A model generated the notes under the pieces. It saw only the letters and a list, made by a program, of their open reading frames with translations. It searched no databases and had not been told where the DNA came from. Shown here in pieces: positions 44,262-53,716 of a stretch of DNA of 64,000 bases. The DNA lies in the NCBI GenBank assembly GCA_031418775.1, contig JANOJN010000016.1, forward strand, positions 1-64,000, read 5' to 3'. The position numbers were made by a program, and so were the translations under genes. Source of the DNA: JANLQX01 sp031418775 (GTDB taxonomy: Bacteria > Actinomycetota > Acidimicrobiia > Acidimicrobiales > JANYDT01). Within the stretch, counting starts at the first letter, position 1. Each line of letters begins with the position of its first letter.

Positions 44262-47200
44262 CTAGGTCGCGGATGCCCGAAGCGCCGAGCGGACGCGCTG
44301 CTCGCTGATCGGACCGTCGGTGCCGAGGTGCTGGGCGAACAGGCTGACCCGCAACTCCTCGATCATCCAGCGCACCTCGAGTAGCCCGGTGGAACCAGGC
44401 CGGGCCGAACGCAGCGCATCCCGGTACGCCGCCTCGAGCGCCCGGGCGGTGTTCATCCGCGGGGTGTCCCGGTGCGGGTCGGACGAAAGCTTCTGCAGGC
44501 GGTGGAGCACTGCATCGAGATAGCGGGGAAGGTGGGCGAGCCGACGAACACCGGTGCGGGTGGCGAACCCCGGACGCATGAGACGGGCGACCTGCTCGAT
44601 GGAGTCGTTGATCGACGCGGACATCGACAGGGACCGCGGCTGTGCCTGCATCTCCGCGAAGGTTCGCTGCAGCTTGGCGTACGTCGCGAGTGTCAGGGCG
44701 ATCTCCCGCCCGATGGTTGCGCTCGCCGGTCCCGACCCGGACTTGACCGCGGCGAGCAACTCGGCGAAACCGAAGGCCGTGAACACCGGCCCTCCGTTGG
44801 CAATCAGAACGTGGTCGATCACGGCGGCGGCGGCGTCGTCGAGCAGAGCCTCGATATCACCGTTCGGTGCGGCGGCAAGAGCGAGTCGGTCAGTGGCTTC
44901 GATCGATCGCCGGATGTCACGACGTGAGGGTGTCGCCGCCAGCTGCAGGAGTCTTCGCGTGCCGTCCCACATGGCTTCGCGTTGGGCGGCCTCGCTGACC
45001 ATCACGCGCACGGACACGCCGCGCCCTTCGTCGACGAGGGACGGGAAGCCGTGCACCGTGAATCCGAGTTGGGCGGTCGTGACCCGAGCAGTGAGATCAC
45101 CGAACACCCACGATGTCGCCGCCTCGAACTCGAGACCGGGCATGGCGGCGCCGAGTGCTGTCCGGCAACGTCCACCCAGTTCGGAACGCAGCCGTCCGAG
45201 ACCGCGCCCGGCGGCCACCACGGCGTCATCGGCGTCGAGCACTTCGAAGCGCATCCGGAGGTGCGGTTCGAGCCGGGTCATGTCGAACTCTTCTGCGGTG
45301 AGTGGCGACCCGATCGCATGAGCCACGTAGCGAGTGAGTGCGTCGATCAGCGATCCGGAGCGAGGGTCGGCTGACGCCAGGAACTTCTCGACATGATCGG
45401 CGATCGGGATCAGCTGCCTCCTGATGTTCTTGTTGAGTGTGCGTATCAACGCGTCGACGAGCTCGACGCGGTGGCCGGTGATGTGCCACGAGAACTCCGC
45501 CTCGTCGAGATGAGGCACAGCAATGAGAGGGACGGTCGCAGTGGCGCCGTCGTCCACCGCACCGGGGTCGTGCACGTAGGTCAGCGGAGCCGGGGCGTTC
45601 GTCGATGGCCACGTGTCGGGAAAGTCCTCCCACCGCACTCCGGCGGCGGCATCATCGAGCAGATGGGCGACGCTCACCGAGAGGAAGTCGGGCAGGAGGG
45701 GCCGCATCCCCTTCCACCACTGATTGAACGAGGCGGTCGACGCAACGGTTTCGGGAATCCGGTCGTCGAAGAATGCGTAGGCCCGGTCGCCGTCCGCCAG
45801 CAGGTCGCGTCGTCGCGCTCGGGTCTCGATTTCCGTGACCAGTTCTGCGGTCCGAGCGTTCGCTGCGACGAAGTCGTGATGGACTTCCCACTCGCCGTCG
45901 ACCAGCGCGTTCCGGATGAAGAGTTCGCGTGCCTGAACCGGGTCGATGCGGCCGAAGAAGACCCGTCGGCCGGTCACGATCGGAAGGCCGTAGAGCGAAA
46001 CACGCTCGATCGCAACGGCCGAGCCCGTCTTGGGGTCCCACGTGGGCTCGGAATACGACCGGCTCACCAGATGGTCACCGGCGCGTTCGATCCATTCGGG
46101 TTGGATACGCGCAACGGTTCGCGCCCACAGCCGATCGGTCTCGACGACCTCGCCGGCCATGATCCATTTCGCCGGCTTCTTGAACAGCGTCGAACCGGCG
46201 CCAACGAGGAAGCGACTGTTGCGGGCGCCGCGATAGTCGCGGGTGCGCTCGTCCCGCGCGCCGACGTTGACGACGAGTCCGGTCAGCAACGCTTGATGGA
46301 CGAGGTCAGCGGCGGCGGGCTGGGCCCCGAAGCGCAGCCCGAGATCGGACGCAACTTGGCGGAGCTGGCTGAAGATGTCCTGCCACTCCCGTATGCGCAC
46401 ATAGTTCAGGTAATCCCGCCGGCACATCTTGCGGAACTGGCTCGACGACATCTCGCGCTGGCGATCCCGGAGGTGGTTCCACAGATTGATCAGCGACATG
46501 AAGTCGGAGGAGTCATCACGGAATCGGGCGTGCGACACATCCGCGGCCTCGCGCTTCTCGCTCGGACGTTCGCGTGGATCTTGGATCGAAAGTGCGGCGG
46601 CAATGATGAGCACTTCTTTGACGCATCCGTTGAACTCGGCGGCGAGGACCATGCGACCGAGCTTGGGATCGAGTGGCAATCGAGCCAGACGGCGGCCGAG
46701 CTCGGTCAGCTCACCGTTCTCCGGAGCGGTCACCGCGCCCAGCTCGTAGAGCAGCACGAGCCCGTCCTTCACCGAGCGTCGGTCGGGCGCGTCGATGAAC
46801 GGGAACGTGGCGATGTCCCCGAGTCCGAGGGCGAGCATCTGCAAGATGACCGATGCCAAATTGGTGCGCAGGATTTCGGGGTCGGTGAACGCCGGTCGGT
46901 CGAGGAAGTCGTCTTCGCTGAACAAGCGGATGGCTACCCCGGGCGCGACGCGTCCGCACCGACCGGCCCGTTGGTTTGCCGACGCCTGGGAGATCGGTTC
47001 GATGGGGAGCCGCTGCACCTTCGATCGACGGCTGTAGCGGGAGAGGCGTGCCGTGCCGGTGTCGACGACGAACCGGACCCCGGGGACGGTCAGGGAGGTC
47101 TCGGCCACGTTGGTGGAGAGAACGACCCGGCGCGTGGTGTGGGGTTCGAACACCCGGTGCTGTTCGGCAGCGGACAATCGCGCGTACAGCGGGATGACCT

Positions 47201-48077
47201 CGAGAGGGCGTCCGGGCACGACCATTTCTCGGATCGCGTCGGCGGCGTCGTGGATCTCCCGTTCACCATTGCAGAACACGAGCACGTCGCCGTCACCGTG
47301 AGCACAGAGCTCCTCCACGGCGGCGACGATGGCCTGCGGCTGATCCGGGGCTTCGTCATCTTCGGAGCCGAACGGCCGGTACCGGACCTCGACCGGGAAC
47401 GTTCGACCGGTCACCAGGATGACGGGGACCGATCGGCGACGACCCGTGGCGTCGACCCGGCTGAAGTGCTCGGCGAAGCGGGCGGTGTCGATGGTGGCCG
47501 AGGTGATGATCAGCTTCAGGTCGGGTCGTCTCGGAAGGAGTTGGTGGAGGAAACCGAGGAGGAAGTCGATGTTCAGGCTGCGCTCGTGGGCCTCGTCGAT
47601 GATGATCGTGTCGTAGCGGCGCAGGAGCCGGTCGCGGCCGATCTCGGCGAGCAGGATGCCGTCGGTCATCACCTTCAATCGGGTCAGCTCCTTCACCCGG
47701 TCGGTGAAGCGGACGGCATACCCGACGGTTTCTCCGACCGTGGTGCCGAGCTCCGACGCCACCCGTTCCGCAATGGTTCGCGCCGCCAATCGCCGCGGTT
47801 GGGTATGGCCGATCATGGCGTCGAGACCCCGCCCGAGGTCGAGGCAGATCTTTGGGAGCTGAGTGCTCTTGCCCGACCCCGTTTCGCCGGCGACGACGAT
47901 CACCTGATGATCGCGGATCGCCTCGCGGATCTCGTCGACGCGGTCGGTGATCGGCAGTTCCGTCGGGTACTCGATGACGCAAGGTGCGCCAGCGCGGGCG
48001 GCGCGCAGCACCTCGACGCGGGGGGACCCCTCGCCCCGTTCGCGTGGGCGGGGCCGAGGGCGCCGATCGGTGGACAT
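44262..48077 (-). CDS. hrpA: ATP-dependent RNA helicase HrpA
   Basis: 1271-residue DEAH-box helicase, the usual length. Motifs: GETGSGKSTQLPKICLDLGR (I), DEAHERSLNIDFLLGF (II), SATIDTARFAEHF (III), NQRAGRCGRVAPG (VI), then helicase-associated, OB-fold and the long DUF3418 tail typical of HrpA. E. coli HrpA acts on colliding or stalled ribosomes. A GATACT box is 7 nt before the ATG. It is the largest gene of the window. Confidence 0.95.
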   Translation of the reverse strand: MSTDRRPRPRPRERGEGSPRVEVLRAARAGAPCVIEYPTELPITDRVDEIREAIRDHQVIVVAGETGSGKSTQLPKICLDLGRGLDAMIGHTQPRRLAARTIAERVASELGTTVGETVGYAVRFTDRVKELTRLKVMTDGILLAEIGRDRLLRRYDTIIIDEAHERSLNIDFLLGFLHQLLPRRPDLKLIITSATIDTARFAEHFSRVDATGRRRSVPVILVTGRTFPVEVRYRPFGSEDDEAPDQPQAIVAAVEELCAHGDGDVLVFCNGEREIHDAADAIREMVVPGRPLEVIPLYARLSAAEQHRVFEPHTTRRVVLSTNVAETSLTVPGVRFVVDTGTARLSRYSRRSKVQRLPIEPISQASANQRAGRCGRVAPGVAIRLFSEDDFLDRPAFTDPEILRTNLASVILQMLALGLGDIATFPFIDAPDRRSVKDGLVLLYELGAVTAPENGELTELGRRLARLPLDPKLGRMVLAAEFNGCVKEVLIIAAALSIQDPRERPSEKREAADVSHARFRDDSSDFMSLINLWNHLRDRQREMSSSQFRKMCRRDYLNYVRIREWQDIFSQLRQVASDLGLRFGAQPAAADLVHQALLTGLVVNVGARDERTRDYRGARNSRFLVGAGSTLFKKPAKWIMAGEVVETDRLWARTVARIQPEWIERAGDHLVSRSYSEPTWDPKTGSAVAIERVSLYGLPIVTGRRVFFGRIDPVQARELFIRNALVDGEWEVHHDFVAANARTAELVTEIETRARRRDLLADGDRAYAFFDDRIPETVASTASFNQWWKGMRPLLPDFLSVSVAHLLDDAAAGVRWEDFPDTWPSTNAPAPLTYVHDPGAVDDGATATVPLIAVPHLDEAEFSWHITGHRVELVDALIRTLNKNIRRQLIPIADHVEKFLASADPRSGSLIDALTRYVAHAIGSPLTAEEFDMTRLEPHLRMRFEVLDADDAVVAAGRGLGRLRSELGGRCRTALGAAMPGLEFEAATSWVFGDLTARVTTAQLGFTVHGFPSLVDEGRGVSVRVMVSEAAQREAMWDGTRRLLQLAATPSRRDIRRSIEATDRLALAAAPNGDIEALLDDAAAAVIDHVLIANGGPVFTAFGFAELLAAVKSGSGPASATIGREIALTLATYAKLQRTFAEMQAQPRSLSMSASINDSIEQVARLMRPGFATRTGVRRLAHLPRYLDAVLHRLQKLSSDPHRDTPRMNTARALEAAYRDALRSARPGSTGLLEVRWMIEELRVSLFAQHLGTDGPISEQRVRSALRASAT

Positions 48078-48217
48078 CCCCTCCAGTATCGGCGTTGCGC
48101 AGTGGTTCCGGGGCAGTTCCGGTTCAGCGGTGACCGCAAGCCGAGTCCGACGGTTGCGGGTGGCTCACCCGTGCGGCAATCAGCGCAACGTGCGTGGTCT
48201 CGGGCGGTTTTCGGCCC

Positions 48218-48223
48218 TAGAGT
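48218..48223 (+). promoter_or_regulatory. -10 hexamer TAGAGT
   Basis: TAGAGT lies 7 nt before GTG 48231 of the second LacI-family gene. Confidence 0.5.
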
Positions 48224-48230
48224 ACCGTCC

Positions 48231-49274
48231 GTGAAAGCGGTTGCGGATAGACAGTCTGAAGGGATGCCTCCCCGCGGTGGTCGTGCCACGATCGCCGATG
48301 TCGCTCGCGGCGCTGCCGTCTCGGAGGCGACCGTCAGCAGAGCGCTTCGCAACCTCCCCCATGTGCGTGCCGAGGTCCGTCAGCGTGTTCGTGACGTCGC
48401 CAGCGCGCTGAGTTACGTGGCTGATCCGAATGCCTCACGTCTGGCTTCGGGTCGAACGAAGACCGTCGGGCTCATCGCCCGACATCTGGACACGTGGTAC
48501 GTCAGCCAGGTCTCTACTGGCTTGGAGGACGTCCTGCAGCCTGCCGACCAGGATCTGCTCATAAGCGCACTGAGTACCCCCGGCCGTCGACGCGACCTCG
48601 TCGCCGGGACCACCAACCTCAACCAACGGGTCGACGGCGTCGTGGTGGTCGATGCGTTCCTCGGTGCCTCGTGGAAGCGGGCGCGGGGCGAGCGTCCGAT
48701 CATGATCGTCGGTGAACGGGTTGACGGCGAACACACCCTGGGTATCGATGATGAGCTCGGCGGTTCTCTCGCGGCCGAGCATCTCGTCGGGCTCGGCCAT
48801 CGCCGCCTCGCCACCATCGGAAGCCGGAGCATACGTGACCGGTTCTCCCCGGTGTCAGGACTTCGGCTCAAGGGGTTTCGTCGGATCGTGGTGGAGGCAG
48901 GGATCGAACCGGCTGTCGAACTCAGCGGCGCCTACACCGTCGAGAGCGGCGCAGCCGCAGCACGCAAGTTGCTCGCCCTGCCGCCGGAGCGTCGTCCAAC
49001 TGCGGTGTTCTGTCTGTCGGACGAGATGGCCTTCGGGGTGCTCCAGGTTGCCCGTGAACTGCATACTGACGTGCCCGGGGAGCTCGCGGTGGTCGGCTTC
49101 GATGGCCACTCCGTCGCCGAGGCCTTCGGTCTCACGACCGTCCACCAACCGGTTCGTGATCTTGGACGCCGCGCCGCGGAGCGCATGCTCGCCCTGCTCG
49201 ACGACCCCACACGTCCACCCGGCCACGAGGTTCTCGACGTTCGGCTCATCGTTCGCTCCTCGAGCACGAAGTGA
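48231..49274 (+). CDS. LacI-family transcriptional regulator
   Basis: 347 residues from GTG 48231; ATG 48264 is an in-frame alternative nearer the helix-turn-helix ATIADVARGAAVSEATVSRA. The C-terminal sensor domain (KTVGLIARHLDTWYVSQVST, PTAVFCLSDEMAFGVLQVAR, LAVVGFDGHSVAEAFGLTTV) is complete. It does not head a sugar operon: hrpA is divergent and the next gene is an amidohydrolase. It is a candidate regulator for the importer at 32220 or the GH3 gene, by inference only. Confidence 0.9.
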   Translation: MKAVADRQSEGMPPRGGRATIADVARGAAVSEATVSRALRNLPHVRAEVRQRVRDVASALSYVADPNASRLASGRTKTVGLIARHLDTWYVSQVSTGLEDVLQPADQDLLISALSTPGRRRDLVAGTTNLNQRVDGVVVVDAFLGASWKRARGERPIMIVGERVDGEHTLGIDDELGGSLAAEHLVGLGHRRLATIGSRSIRDRFSPVSGLRLKGFRRIVVEAGIEPAVELSGAYTVESGAAAARKLLALPPERRPTAVFCLSDEMAFGVLQVARELHTDVPGELAVVGFDGHSVAEAFGLTTVHQPVRDLGRRAAERMLALLDDPTRPPGHEVLDVRLIVRSSSTK

Positions 49275-49326
49275 TGATCTGATCCCGGGCTGGCTCTTGG
49301 CCCCCTGACAGGAGCAGGATGACGGT

Positions 49327-51012
49327 ATGGGACCTCGCATCGTCATCCGTGGTGGCATCGTCGTCGATGGTTCGGGCTCGCCCGGAACCGTCGCAGATGT
49401 GGCGATCGAGGGTGATCGTGTCGTGGCGATCGGTGAGATCGCGCCGCTCCCCGACGATGATGTGCTCGACGCCACCGGTTGCATCGTCTCTCCCGGCTTC
49501 ATCGACATTCACACCCACTACGACGCGCAGGTGTTCTGGGATCCGGCGCTCACTCCGTCCTGCTTCCATGGGGTCACGAGCGTGGTGGCGGGGAACTGCG
49601 GGTTCTCGATCGCCCCTGTTCGCCCGGAGCACCGGGCGCTGATGGCGGCCACGATGGAGAAGGTCGAGGACATGGATCCGGCCACCCTCCTCGAAGGGGT
49701 GCCGTGGGACTTCGAGACCTTCCCCGATTACCACGACGCCGTTGAGCGCCATGGCTGCGTGCTGAACTACGGCGCCTACATCGGCCACACGGCGCTCCGC
49801 CTCCACGCGCTGGGCGATGAGGCGGTCGGGCGCGTCGCCACCGATGCGGAGATCACGACCATGGCGGCGGCCGTCTCCGAGGCGATGGATGCCGGAGCGC
49901 TCGGATTCGCGACCTCATTCGCCGTGACGCACCGAGGCGCTGACGGGAACCCCATCCCGTCTCGCTACGCCGACCGACGCGAGGTCGACGCGCTCGCCGC
50001 AGCGGTTGTCGCGTCCGGACGGGGCGTGGTCGGTATCAACGGCGGCGAGGGTCTGTCGTTCGCCGACAGCTATGACCTGTCGATCGAACTCGGCGCACCG
50101 GTCACCTACACGGCGGTGCTCACGACCCCGACCGGGGCTCATCTGAAGGCGATGGAGATCCATCGGGCAGGTATTGGGCGGGGCGCGAACGTCTGGCCGC
50201 AGATCAGCTGCCGTCCGCTCGCGTTCTCGATGCACCTCGTGGAACCCTTCACGCTGAACACCAATCCTGTCTTCGCCGAGCTGATGCCGTTGAGCGAGGC
50301 GGATCGTCGGCGCGCGTACGAATCGTCGGAGTGGCGGCAGCGGGCCAAGCAGGCGTGGATTGACAACCGCCGGCTCTCTCCGCGCTGGGACACGTTCACG
50401 GTGATGGAGTCGACCCAACCCGAGCTCATCGGTCTGGGCATCGCGGCCCTTGCTGAGCAGCTCGGGGTGCATCCGCTCGATGCTCTCCTCGACGCGGTGC
50501 TCGCCGAACCGGACCTGAAGTCGCTTCGTGTCAAAGCGACGCTCGCAAACGATGACCCCGAGGGCATTGCCGGTCTGCTGCGCGAAGAACACGTCACGCT
50601 CGGCCTCTCCGACGCTGGAGCCCACGTCGGTCAGATCTGCGACGCCCCGCTGCCCACCGACCTCCTCGGCAATTGGGTGCGGGGCCGTGAAGCGCTCACC
50701 CTCGAAGACGCCGTGCACCGTCTCACCGGGGTGCAGGCCGACCTGTTCGGCTTCGTCGACCGCGGGGTCCTGCGGGCGGGTGCGTTTGCCGACGTGTGCG
50801 TGTTCGATCCGGCCACCGTTGCCCCGGGCCCGATCCGCCGTGTGCGTGACTTCCCGGCGAACGGCGAGCGGCTCACCGCCGACGCACCGATCGGTGTCCG
50901 TCATGTCCTCGTGAACGGCACGGTGATACGCCGCGACGAACGCTCTCTCCCGATGGACGAAATAGGCCGGCCGGGACAGATGCTCGTCGCCGGTCTGCGC
51001 GGGAGCCAGTGA
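49327..51012 (+). CDS. N-acyl-D-amino-acid deacylase family amidohydrolase
   Basis: 561-residue metal-dependent amidohydrolase. The metal site HTHYD follows IVSPGFIDI at about residue 60, with GVTSVVAGNCGFSIAPVRPE the family mark of D-aminoacylases. The TIM barrel is flanked by the small beta domain formed by both termini. The second-metal histidines are less clear. CAGGAT lies 6 nt before the ATG. Substrates may be N-acylated D-amino acids or related cyclic amides. Confidence 0.85.
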   Translation: MGPRIVIRGGIVVDGSGSPGTVADVAIEGDRVVAIGEIAPLPDDDVLDATGCIVSPGFIDIHTHYDAQVFWDPALTPSCFHGVTSVVAGNCGFSIAPVRPEHRALMAATMEKVEDMDPATLLEGVPWDFETFPDYHDAVERHGCVLNYGAYIGHTALRLHALGDEAVGRVATDAEITTMAAAVSEAMDAGALGFATSFAVTHRGADGNPIPSRYADRREVDALAAAVVASGRGVVGINGGEGLSFADSYDLSIELGAPVTYTAVLTTPTGAHLKAMEIHRAGIGRGANVWPQISCRPLAFSMHLVEPFTLNTNPVFAELMPLSEADRRRAYESSEWRQRAKQAWIDNRRLSPRWDTFTVMESTQPELIGLGIAALAEQLGVHPLDALLDAVLAEPDLKSLRVKATLANDDPEGIAGLLREEHVTLGLSDAGAHVGQICDAPLPTDLLGNWVRGREALTLEDAVHRLTGVQADLFGFVDRGVLRAGAFADVCVFDPATVAPGPIRRVRDFPANGERLTADAPIGVRHVLVNGTVIRRDERSLPMDEIGRPGQMLVAGLRGSQ

Positions 51013-51035
51013 GCAGAGCAGGAACGGCAGAGCAC

Positions 51036-51041
51036 TAGCTT
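51036..51041 (+). promoter_or_regulatory. -10 hexamer TAGCTT of the uridine phosphorylase gene
   Basis: TAGCTT lies 7 nt before the ATG at 51049. Confidence 0.5.
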
Positions 51042-51048
51042 CGGGCAG

Positions 51049-51831
51049 ATGAGCGACGACCGCAGGTATCACATCGGGTTCGGCCCCAGCGATCTGGCTG
51101 GCCGGGTGCCCGACCTCGTGCTGCTCTCGGGCGATCCGGAGCGCACCAAGCACATCGCCACGGAGCGGCTCGCCAACGCCCGTCTGCTCAGCGAGCACCG
51201 TGGCCTCACAAGCTACGTCGGCACGCTCGCCAACGGCGTCGACATCCTGTGCTGCACGAGCGGCATGGGAGGTCCGTCGACGTCGATCGTGATCAACGAA
51301 CTGGCGCAGATTGGCGTTCGCACCGTGATCCGCGTGGGGACAACCGGTTCGCTGCAACCGCACGTGCCGGTCGGATCGGTGATCATCACGAGCGCTGCGC
51401 TCCGCCGTCAGGGCGCGACCCTCGACATCGCCCCGATCGAATACCCGGCGGCAGGTGACCCGTTCGTCACCGTTGCGTTGGCGAACGCCGCGGCCTCGCT
51501 CGGCATCCCGCATCACGTCGGGATCACCGCGTCGGTGGACACCTTCTTCGAAGGTCAGGAGCGTTCGGTGATCTCGGCCAACCCCCGCCTGCTCCGCTCG
51601 CTGCAGGGGATCACCGACGAGTACCGCAATCTCGGGATCCTCAACTACGAGATGGAGTCGGCCACGGTGTTCACGTGCGCGTCGGTGTACGGCATGCGCG
51701 CCGGATGTGTCTGTGCCGTTATCGCCCAGCGAACCGAGGGCGAGAACGTGGTCATGGAGGCGAAGGACGAAGCGGTGGAGCGCACCATCCTCGTGGCGCT
51801 CGCCGGCGCTGAGGCGCTCACGTCGAAGTAG
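51049..51831 (+). CDS. udp: Uridine phosphorylase
   Basis: 260-residue nucleoside phosphorylase (NP-I family) splitting uridine into uracil and ribose-1-phosphate. Signature parts are VLLSGDPERTKHIA (phosphate), GMGGPSTSIVINELAQIGV, RVGTTGSLQPHVPVG and NYEMESATVFT (ribose/base site). Length and order match E. coli Udp. It is a pyrimidine-salvage gene with its own leaderless promoter. Confidence 0.92.
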   Translation: MSDDRRYHIGFGPSDLAGRVPDLVLLSGDPERTKHIATERLANARLLSEHRGLTSYVGTLANGVDILCCTSGMGGPSTSIVINELAQIGVRTVIRVGTTGSLQPHVPVGSVIITSAALRRQGATLDIAPIEYPAAGDPFVTVALANAAASLGIPHHVGITASVDTFFEGQERSVISANPRLLRSLQGITDEYRNLGILNYEMESATVFTCASVYGMRAGCVCAVIAQRTEGENVVMEAKDEAVERTILVALAGAEALTSK

Positions 51832-51874
51832 CCGTCCCGACCGGGGCTGAGTGTCACTCGGGGCACCGAACCGC

Positions 51875-51880
51875 TACCGT
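51875..51880 (+). promoter_or_regulatory. -10 hexamer TACCGT
   Basis: TACCGT lies 6 nt before ATG 51887. It selects that start over an in-frame GTG at 51851. Confidence 0.5.
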
Positions 51881-51886
51881 TCGCTC

Positions 51887-52822
51887 ATGCCAGTGCACTA
51901 CGAAAAAGGTCTCGTCGACGTCGGCAACGGATGCTTCGCCTACTTGCAGCCCGACGGCGGTTGGGGGTGGAGCAACGCGGGTCTGATCGAGAGCAACGGG
52001 GTTTCCCTACTGGTCGACACGCTCTTCGATCTCAAGCTCACTCAGGAGATGCTCGACGCGATGGCAGAGATCCGCGCACGGTCGCCGATCGCCACGCTGG
52101 TGAACACGCACGCCAACGGCGATCACTGCTACGGCAACCAACTGGTGACGAATGCGGCGATCGTGGCGAGTGCGGCAACCGCCCACGAGATGGCCGAGGT
52201 TCCCGCGTCGATGATGCTGTCGCTCAACAATGCCCCTGGCGAGATCGGCGAGCTCTTCCGGGGCTTCTTCGGTGCGTTCGATTTCAGCGGCATCGAGTCC
52301 ACGCCGCCGACCGAGACGTTCTCCGGTCGACACGACATCAGTGTGGGCGGTCGCATCGTCGAGCTCCACGAGGTCGGACCCGCGCATACGGCAGGGGACA
52401 CCATCGTGCACGTGCCCGACGCGGCAACGGTGTTCACCGGCGACATCCTGTTCTCGCACGGCACGCCCATCGTGTGGGCGGGGCCGTTGTCCAACTGGAT
52501 CGCCGCATGCGATCTGATCGAGACGATGGCGCCGTCGGTCGTGGTCCCCGGGCACGGACCGGTCTCGACGCTCGCCGACGTGCGCGACTGCCGCGAGTAC
52601 CTGTCGATGATCGAGCGCGAGGCGTCGGCCCGTCACGCCGCCGGGATGTCGGCGAGCGATGCGGCGCACGACATTGCCTTGGGCGAGTTTCGCGAGTGGG
52701 GTGAGTGGGGCCGCATCGCCGTCAACGTCGACACGGTGTACCGGTCGATCGACTCGGAGTACAAAGGCATGGACATCTTCGAGATGTTCCGCCAGATGGC
52801 GAAGCTCGAGGCGGCGGGCTGA
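51887..52822 (+). CDS. MBL-fold metallo-hydrolase
   Basis: 311-residue metallo-beta-lactamase-fold enzyme. The zinc motif is NTHANGDHCYGNQL, an HxNxDH variant in which Asn replaces the middle His. The following ligands are the His of GPAHTAGDTIVHVP, the Asp of VFTGDILFSHG and the His of VVPGHGPVS. The class resembles glyoxalase II-like or quinoprotein-relay-type hydrolases. No signal peptide. Substrate unknown. Confidence 0.87.
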   Translation: MPVHYEKGLVDVGNGCFAYLQPDGGWGWSNAGLIESNGVSLLVDTLFDLKLTQEMLDAMAEIRARSPIATLVNTHANGDHCYGNQLVTNAAIVASAATAHEMAEVPASMMLSLNNAPGEIGELFRGFFGAFDFSGIESTPPTETFSGRHDISVGGRIVELHEVGPAHTAGDTIVHVPDAATVFTGDILFSHGTPIVWAGPLSNWIAACDLIETMAPSVVVPGHGPVSTLADVRDCREYLSMIEREASARHAAGMSASDAAHDIALGEFREWGEWGRIAVNVDTVYRSIDSEYKGMDIFEMFRQMAKLEAAG

Positions 52823-52832
52823 GACTAGTTGC

Positions 52833-52865
52833 TACCGTGATGCTACCTTTGGTAGCATCACGGTA
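52833..52865. promoter_or_regulatory. 15-bp perfect inverted repeat, operator of the copG-mazF module
   Basis: Arms 52833-52847 and 52851-52865 are exact reverse complements around a TTT spacer. The right arm contains the TAGCAT -10 (52853-52858) and ends on the A of the antitoxin start codon. A dimeric ribbon-helix-helix antitoxin bound here would block polymerase, giving autoregulation. Confidence 0.8.
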
Positions 52866-53083
52866 TGAAGGTCAGCGTAAGTCTGCCGGATGACGATGTT
52901 GCGTACCTCGACGAGTATGCGCAGACCCAGGGTCTCGCTTCGAGGTCGGCCGTCGTTCACAAGGCCGTTCGTCTCCTTCGGGCGACCGAACTCGGCGGGG
53001 CGTATGAGGACGCCTGGCGCGACTGGACCGAGTCCGGCGACGGCGACATGTGGGAAGCCGCGACCGCTGACGGCATCAACTGA
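52865..53083 (+). CDS. Ribbon-helix-helix antitoxin (CopG/ParD-like)
   Basis: 72 residues. The N-terminal KVSVSLPDDDVAYLDEYAQT is a ribbon-helix-helix strand and helix, and the second half is an acidic tail (DWTESGDGDMWEAATADG) suited to neutralising a basic toxin. It overlaps the mazF-like ATG by one base. Its promoter and start codon lie inside a perfect inverted repeat, the likely binding site of this protein. Confidence 0.88.
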   Translation: MKVSVSLPDDDVAYLDEYAQTQGLASRSAVVHKAVRLLRATELGGAYEDAWRDWTESGDGDMWEAATADGIN

Positions 53084-53430
53084 TGCGTCGCGGCGACATC
53101 GTCCTCGTCGACTTGGAGCCGGTTCGGGGAGCGGAGGCAAACAAGCGCCGACCCGCTGTCATCGTCACCAACGAAGGCGCGAATCTCACCGCCCAACGCC
53201 TCCGGCGGGGTGTGGTCACCGTAGTTCCCGTCACATCGAACACCGCTCGTGTCTATCCGTTTCAGGTGATGCTCCCATCCTCGGATACCGGGCTTGACCA
53301 TGATTCGAAAGCTCAGGCCGAACAGGTTCGGTCGGTGGACATCGCGCGCGTCGGTCAGCGAGTCGGTGCCGTTCCCGCCGATCTCTTGATGCTCGTCGAC
53401 GAAGCACTCCGGCTCCACCTCGCTCTCTAA
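53083..53430 (+). CDS. mazF: MazF/PemK-family endoribonuclease toxin
   Basis: 115-residue toxin. It opens MRRGDIVLVDLEPVRGAEAN, and the segments KRRPAVIVTNEGAN and AQAEQVRSVDIARVGQRVG give the arginine and threonine-rich active groove of MazF-type mRNA interferases. Full length and translationally coupled (TGATG) to its antitoxin. The cleavage sequence cannot be predicted. Confidence 0.92.
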   Translation: MRRGDIVLVDLEPVRGAEANKRRPAVIVTNEGANLTAQRLRRGVVTVVPVTSNTARVYPFQVMLPSSDTGLDHDSKAQAEQVRSVDIARVGQRVGAVPADLLMLVDEALRLHLAL

Positions 53431-53681
53431 GAAGAGCGAATTTGCCGCGCTGCCCTTCGAGCGAATGACAACGAGTCATGGTGCACGGTTCCTTCGCGCC
53501 CCAGGTGATGCGATGCACTCTGTACGGGAATCATATGCACACGGATCATATCGGGAACGGTGAGATGCGATTCCCAGCCGGAACTCTTGGTTGTTCAATG
53601 CGTCGTCCTTATTACTTCAGACGGCGCGCGGGAGGCGGGTGTTTCGGTCTGGTGTCCCAGTGATTTTGCCGAACAAATCAT

Positions 53682-53710
53682 TTGACATCTGCGAACATGT
53701 GTTCTACCAT
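53682..53710 (+). promoter_or_regulatory. Complete promoter with an SOS (LexA) box in the spacer
   Basis: -35 TTGACA (53682-53687), 17-bp spacer, -10 TACCAT (53705-53710), then 6 nt to the ATG. GAAC-ATGT-GTTC (53693-53704) lies in the spacer and fits the actinobacterial LexA consensus GAAC-N4-GTTC. The 250 nt before it hold no gene and are less GC-rich than their surroundings. Confidence 0.75.
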
Positions 53711-53716
53711 GGTCGC

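Noticed and set aside
45393..48230. Apparent long N-terminal extension of the LacI regulator at 48231
   Set aside because: It runs antisense through hrpA; conserved sequence and a -10 hexamer place the start at 48231.
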